A DNA stretch of 64,000 bases from assembly GCA_036925085.1 (NCBI GenBank), contig JAUPFP010000039.1, positions 372,001 to 436,000 on the forward strand. Reading direction: 5' to 3'. Each line of letters begins with the position of its first letter. The stretch's first letter is position 1. Below, piece after piece: positions 57,688 to 64,000 of this stretch. The notes beneath the pieces were generated by a model. It had not been told where the DNA came from. It worked only from the letters and a program-made list of their open reading frames with translations, and made no database searches. Origin of the DNA: Brachycybe producta (lineage: Eukaryota; Arthropoda; Diplopoda; Playtdesmida; Andrognathidae). The translations under genes were made by a program, and so were the position numbers.

Positions 57688-59557
57688 GGGGATTTGATCT
57701 TGTTTTTTGTTACTTTTTAGACCCTTTTTTTTAAATAAAAGCAAGTATCAGAAAACATGTTTTTGTTGAATTTTCTTGTTTTTAATGAAAACGTTTGGAG
57801 TTGTTTTTTACGTTTTTTTTATGACTTCTGCGATTTCTTTGCACAACATTTCACTAGTTTTCACTTGTTCCCAACACAACTTGTTACCTACAATTGTAAT
57901 CTACAATCTTATTGTTACTCACAACACTTGTAGTTTTATGTACAAATATTTAGGAAGTACCTGTAACCAACAGGTTGTGATTACAAGGACTTGTAACCAT
58001 GACTTTGTTTCAAACAAGACTTGTAGTTTTGTGAAACAGACCCCTGTTGTTGGAAAGGCGCTCGCTGGCTTTGGTGCCTCAAAATCCACAAGGAGACTTT
58101 GAAGTGAGCACCCTAAAATAGGGTCAGAGATAAGCCAGTTACTTTTTACAATGTCAGTTCGGGAACTTTTAGATTTCACCTCATATATTCCGTTTAGACA
58201 ACAAATTGATGTCCCCCTTTTATATATTAAATATCCTGCCCTCAAAAAACCCCTTTTTTGTTGTTGTGTCTCTTCTAGAAAAACAAGATTCTAAGATATT
58301 TTTTTTAAAAAAAGCTTCAAATAATGATCAGGCAAACATAATGATGACGTCAATTGCAGTTAAAATATAGATGTTTCAATAAGAAAAGACGAAAAACGAG
58401 GAACAAATTGCAAAATTAACAATGAAAAAGAAAAAAAAAAGCGTGGAAATGAGAGAAAAAAAATTGTTTGGTTGGTTGACATTTGAGTGACGTCAAAATA
58501 GAAATGTCTGACAAGTCATATGGCGAGCTCAATTATGAGATAATCGGCAGGAGGTTTTTGTTAACCGTGTTGGTGTGAAGAAGAAGAAAAAAATGATTTT
58601 ATGTTCATTAATAACACATTGATGGTGATATTAATGATGATGATGATGATGATGATAGAGCCAAAATTAATATTCAATTTTGCTAACTTTTCTCAATAGT
58701 TTAAAATTTAAAAAAACAATGAACTGTATTAAGTTGTGTATCATTTTTAAATAAAATCATTTATCATGTTTATGAATTTCGTTTAAATAAAATGATTTAA
58801 TGTAGTTCATATCACAATACATGTAGTTGATGGCACTTTTTCACGTTTTCTATTCAGGTTTTTTGTTGTGCAAAGTGGCATCACTTGTATACCACAGAAA
58901 GTCTAATATCAACGTAAAATGTAATACATTTTTGTTTTCCTTTATGTTTTCAGTAGCATTTTCTATGCATGCTACACTTTAGCTTATTTTTTTTTTACCA
59001 AAGCAGAAAAACACAAAGTAAAAGTCGCTCCAAATTCAGATTTTCTATCAAAAGGGTACATGTCCAACATGTTTATTTTCATCTGTGTTCATTTCACGTC
59101 AAAACGGAACATGTCCCTCCAAGTATCATTAAGGTTGAATAAACTGCACTATCGGGTTAGGTTCAAAGTTAAGTTTTCTTCAGTTAGCCATTAGAATGTG
59201 CTTGTTGCATTGATGCTTAGTTGAGTAATTGGACATGTAACGTTTTGAAAAAAAAAAGCCCCTCATTATATATGTATATACTGTAGACCACATAAATCGC
59301 CTCACAAAAAAAGGTTAATCTTGCCCCCATGTTAAATGCAATAGTAAGAGGATAGCAAAAAAAAAATAAATAAACCTATACCATATATTGCCTCATAAAG
59401 AAAAAGTTCAAATTATTTATGCCCATCCATGTATCTTAGCTACCGTAGATAGATAGATTGAAAGATGCCTGTAAATCATCAATGTTGAATGACTAGTCCT
59501 TAAAAATGCACCTAAATGCTATGGAGGCAAACTCAGGAACGCTGCTCTATTATGTTA
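57688..59557. other. No gene seen
   Basis: A repeated CTTGTAAC/CTTGTAG-type motif gives the frames at 57776-58245. A GAT microsatellite lies at 58634. Higher-complexity sequence at 58470-58580. Confidence 0.45.
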
Positions 59558-60447
59558 TACAGGGTGTTCATAAAGTCCTTAGCTATTTTTGTGAAATCAA
59601 CTGGGGGAAATATGTAAAATTTAATTATAAAATCATAAGAGGGTTAACAACATTTTACTGAATAATTATGAGTAAGGTTTAACAACAATTCCGACGTAAT
59701 TTCAAAACTGATCTGGACAGACCGAGCCTGCATGATCACGGGCAGATTTGCACTGCTCCTCAGTAATCACTTCTCCTACTACCTCCTACATTATGTGCGC
59801 TAAGACACACTTGGGAGAGAAAAAAAACAGCCCGGAAATAATTATTTGCTCGTGATACTCTTACGAGTAAGAAATTCCACTCATTTTAAATTTGAGCGTA
59901 TTATATTTATTAAAATTACACATGGTTTTATTTTCATTTTTGCTTACGTTAAAAGTGTCAATTTTTTGTTGCTAATTTTCACAAACGTTTAGCAAGCGTA
60001 GCGAGCAATAATGTTTAAAAATGTCTGAAACCAGCAGAATTAGTTTATTCTTTTCTAGAATATTTTTCTAGTTTCCATTTATAATTTTTTTTTAGGAAAT
60101 TTCTATTAAAATAACATGAGCTTTCTGATTTTTTTTTCTTGTGCAATTTTTAAACTTTTATTGAATTTCATCATAATAAAATCAGCCCTTTACCAGTTTC
60201 CGTACTTTTGAATTTCTCCACGTCTGTACGTGCCACATCATACAGACCCGTTCTGCTCAGGACTCAGGTCAATTCTGCGCAAAGTTTTGAAATTATGGTT
60301 TGAATTTATTTATGTTGTACCTTTCTCTGAATTATTTAGTATAAAATGGCAACCCTCTTATCGTTTTTATAATTGAATTTTATATATTTTCTATTTATTT
60401 CACACACAAAAAAATACTCAGCTAAGAGACTTTACGGACACCCTGTA
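59558..60447. mobile_element. Mariner-like MITE (TACAGGGTGTTCATAAAGTC)
   Basis: Left TACAGGGTGTTCATAAAGTC, right GACTTTACGGACACCCTGTA. TA at each end fits a TA target. The interior holds a copy of the repeat also found downstream of each secreted-protein gene (TAGCAAGCGTAGCGAGCAAT). No transposase seen. Confidence 0.7.
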
Positions 60448-63309
60448 TATATCTATATGTAGCTCAAAACAGAGACTGAAAATACAGTAGTTTTTTTTAC
60501 TAACCGAAACCTCATTCCTCACATTTATACATACTGTGTATTATACATAGACATTACACAACATATATCTGAAAAAGAAACACACACAACACTTTTTATA
60601 GCAAAATGTCACAAAGCTGCTTAGATTTTTTATGGCATCATAAAATGCCGAGTGTTTGAATATCAATGTACTCTCTATAGATGGCTCAACATGTAAAATG
60701 TAGGATAGATAAATAGACATAATGTAAGAAAGAAAAAAAAGTGTACAAAAATGCATGAAATAACAACATACACAGAGAGAGAGAGAGAGAGACACCTAGA
60801 AGTATAAAAAAGCGCGAAAAATATTAGCTATTTTAATACCTTGGCATAACAATAAACAACATATTCAAACATCAATTCAGAAGCAAACAAAGTGTTCTTG
60901 ATAAATAGACCATTTCGCCTTTTATGATTCACTTAGCCTAATAAATAGAAAGACAAAACAATAATCCACAATCCAATGTGGCAATGGTAGAAGGGTAAAT
61001 TTTTCAAAACCTCAAGCCTGCAAGAGTGCGGCCGTGCGAACATCACATTCAGAATAGCTGAAACATTGCAGGAATTTTCAAAATTACCACATCAGGGGTG
61101 GTCTGGGTAGGAGAATAATTTTTTTTATATCAGGTTTCATCATAAAACTGGTTCTTTAATGAAAAAACCGGCTCTCAAATTAAGCGACCCATCTGGGGGG
61201 GGGGGGGGGGGGGTGGAGAAATGCCCGATTGCTAGATAGGCTAGTCCAATCCTGGCTGGGATTTAATAGTGAGCTGAAGTTGAACATTTTCTAGCTGAAG
61301 ATGGAATATTTTGTGATGTAAGCCTATCAACATTACACTCTTTAGCAATTATTTATGAAATGAAATGAAGATAACTTTTTTATTGGCTGAAACTGAAAGT
61401 TCTAGCTGAAAGTTTCTTTAGCTGAAATCTCTTGATTCCATTAGATATTTCTGCTAGTTGTGGCTGACAAGCAAGTGAAGTCATCATCACATAATGGCTG
61501 TCAAACCAATAGGAATGTAAAACTGCATTTGCATGCCCAATAATTTTCTTATGAAGGCCACATATGGCATGGAACTAATTTTATGTGAAATGAAAAGCTG
61601 AGATAATATTTTATTATACAGCTCGCTGAAAAGCTTTACAGCTTAAGCTTCAGTAAAAAAAAACTCATCTTCAACACTATTAAATCAGCCTTTACATTTA
61701 TGGTTAATACTGAATTTAGATTTTTTTTTAAATAAAGCATGTAAACATAAGATTAGAAACAAATCAATACAAATAATATACAAACAAGGAAGCAATAAAC
61801 ACAGAGAGAAACTGGTAATTAACGATCTAACGAACGAAGTAAGGAAATAATTCAACGTCTCTTCCGCCATCCACCTCCACATCCCTCTCTCTCTCTCTCC
61901 TCCTCCTTCCCAATTACAACATATAAAAAATGTGGGCATACTTTTTTTTCCATTTCCCCTTCCCTCAATTCCCATCAAATCCATAATCTAGTATTCTAGT
62001 CTCTTAGAAGACACCGTAGAATTAACGACATGTCTCAAATTGTATTGTGTACATGAAGGAATGAAGTGGAAAATAAAAAAAAGAGTACTCAGGGTACCCC
62101 TCGCGCCTCTCTTCCGAGTCGTCTCCCTTCCTTTATCCCCAACTTCGAAATCAAAATCAGGTGTATCGAGGTTTTATACTATAAACGAGAAAAAGGGATT
62201 TATATCTTACCCCTTCCTTCTTCTCTAGGCAAAATAAAAATCGATAAAATTTCAATCAAATGTAATGTACAATGCACATTAGTAAATTTTATGCTAAATT
62301 TTTCTTTTTTTGCATCAATCCGTTTTCAAATGAAAACAAATATGGAATTTTTCTTTTAAAAATAACAATAAAAAATCAAATCCATTACATTGTACATTTA
62401 TATGCAAAAGCTCTTTAAAGTAATATTTTTCAAAGTAATATTACAGTAGATTCGTAAAAAATAATTTTCTGTTTCCATTTGGGTCAAAATAGAAGGTGAA
62501 AATTAGTTTGGAATTCTAATTAGGGTCATTTTCTTAAAACTATGACCAAAATCACCCCCACATAAGATGAAAAACAAATTCAACTACAATAGTTGAAATT
62601 ATTCAATTTTATACTTTGAAACTAATTTTTGTTAAATTATTTGCGTTTTTTGTCAAGTGGAAACAGGGCCTTGTATTGTAAAATATTTTTCCTAATTATC
62701 CATTTTATTACAATGTTATTTCCATATTATCTTTGTTTAAGTTACGTAACAATACAAAAATAAGTTGAAATAATTAGGGAATATCTCTGTATTTCAAGTT
62801 TAAAAACAAAGTAAATTTAATGAAATTTGTTCATCAAGTTGTAATACTAATTATAGAGTAATTAAGAGAATTTTTTTCATGCATCTTTTGTTCGTGATTA
62901 AGTACCATTAAAACGAACTGTCAGTTGAAATAAGGTCCACTTGTATAAACCAATGAAAAAAAGATAAATTAAGCCCATTCTCACTCAATGAGTGACCACC
63001 AACTGACCAGCATTCATATTGAAGGCAACATTCAAGAAGGACCCTGTTCAATTGTACTAAAAAAAAATACAGTTATTCTATATTGGAACCCTGTACTGAA
63101 GGTTCAAGTTAAAATTAAAGAGTCAAATGTCCTTTTTTGTACTCGTGCTCGGCCTACAATTACAATTACAATTAGTACTCTGCTAGCAGCCACATAGGCC
63201 TATGGCAGAGAGCTCCGGCTTGTGCTCCTGTCAACTGAGAGTTGAGTTACTTTTGAGAGTTCAGGAGTTCGAGAGGCTCTGACTCGTGTGGATCCGATAG
63301 GTGCACTTA
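60448..63309. other. No gene seen
   Basis: AT-rich with a GA run at 60776, a CT run near 61880 and short frames at 61685-62359 that lack support. Confidence 0.45.
61096..61245. mobile_element. hAT-like MITE remnant with poly-G tract
   Basis: Left CAGGGGTGGTCTGGGTAGG, right ATAGGCTAGTCCAATCCTG. It contains a run of about 18 G at 61196. No target duplication recognised. Confidence 0.4.
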
Positions 63310-63850
63310 AGACTACTCACGCTCGTAACTCCTACTCGGGCTCGGTGAGGCAGCTCGTCGACAAGCCCGAATAATGTGGCCGGACTCGTGAGCAACGATA
63401 CAAGTAGCATGAGTAACGCGAGCTTGGGGCTACTACATCAAAGCATGCGTTTAGACTACTTGTGCCTGGTTGGCGAGTCGGGCTCGGGCTCGTCGTGCTA
63501 GTGTCAACTGAGGGTTGAGAGTTTAGTTACTCGAGAGGCTTTGAATTATGCGGATTCAATGAGCGACGACGAGGTTTTAATTACCAGTGCAAGTTTTATT
63601 ATCATGCATTCCTTATTGGGACAAACGCCACTGAGTACTGCGAGTCAACGAAACTGTGCTCGTCCCCATCCAATGACTTGCAAACCATGACGAGCACCTC
63701 TTTGATGTACCGACACCAAGCGGACCCAGACGATCCCCTAGCTCGCGTTACTCGTGCTACTTGTATTGCTGCTCGAGAGTCTGCCCTAACCTCATCGACG
63801 AGCCATGTAACGCACCGAGCCCGAGTACGAGTACGCAAACGAGTACTCTG
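63310..63850. repeat. GC-richer fold-back element
   Basis: Left arm 63310-63435 (ACTCGGGCTCGGTG, GCTCGTCGAC, ATACAAGTAGCATGAGTAAC) is mirrored by the right arm 63735-63850 (GTTACTCGTGCTACTTGTAT, GTCGACGAG-like ATCGACGAGC, GAGCCCGAGTA). A direct repeat with GTCAACTGAG and CGAGAGGCT also occurs at 63229 and 63501. The open frames here are by-products. Confidence 0.7.
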
Positions 63851-64000
63851 GACCCAGCTTTAAATATTGCACTCATTTTTTTAACACTGGTCAGAGTGGT
63901 GGCCAGTCATGTTTCGTTTTTTGAATTTAGACCTAAATTTAGTAATTGATTATAAAAGCCTCTCTATTGGGCTATTTGTACAAACATTCTTTTGTAATAA

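Noticed and set aside
57776..58245. 108-codon frames on both strands
   Set aside because: They arise from a recurrent CTTGTAAC/CTTGTAG-type word and its complement; no coding evidence.
63602..63949. Several Arg/Thr/Ser-rich frames at the window end
   Set aside because: They read through the CTCG-rich fold-back arms and are mutually overlapping.

Overview
This is an AT-rich (by eye about two thirds A+T), gene-poor metazoan window full of transposon debris. Genes are split by GT-AG introns, and there are long microsatellites, minisatellites and many short inverted-repeat DNA elements. No bacterial or phage-style gene packing is seen. The secreted lipid-binding-type proteins and the repeat style suggest a protostome invertebrate, perhaps an arthropod. 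The species cannot be named from the sequence.

Left part (about 0.9-18.8 kb): a tandem segmental triplication. Each unit carries one two-exon, plus-strand gene at 3806-6357, 11272-12985 and 16071-17098. Each gene has a 16-residue signal-peptide exon, a phase-1 intron and one long coding exon. The three predicted secreted proteins (226, 221 and 228 aa) are close paralogs and all have open frames. Their pattern resembles TULIP-fold carriers (JHBP/takeout or mite group-7-like), but that family call is tentative. Promoter blocks are conserved between copies (a GTCAGTACGTCAC element, a TATA box and an initiator-like block). A fragment of a fourth unit lies at 18661-18828. Differences between units are largely explained by MITE insertions. 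Several can be proved from target-site duplications plus an empty site in a sister unit. The stop codon of gene 3 lies inside a transposon terminus.

Middle part (18.8-28 kb): a minus-strand gene (22504 to 20563) encodes a signal peptide, a Ser-rich stretch and one V-type Ig domain split by a phase-0 intron. A GC-richer island near 25.4 kb has splice-like signals and may hold an exon. A 29-bp satellite at 27186-28039 carries the POU octamer ATGCAAAT in every one of its 29 units.

Right part (28-64 kb): mostly non-coding, with AAT microsatellites, MITEs, fold-back elements, mariner-like remnants, a tRNA-derived SINE-like piece, and one plausible signal-peptide first exon at 46649-46805 whose other exons would lie outside the window or are not recognisable. 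Most open frames in this part are chance frames in low-complexity DNA.
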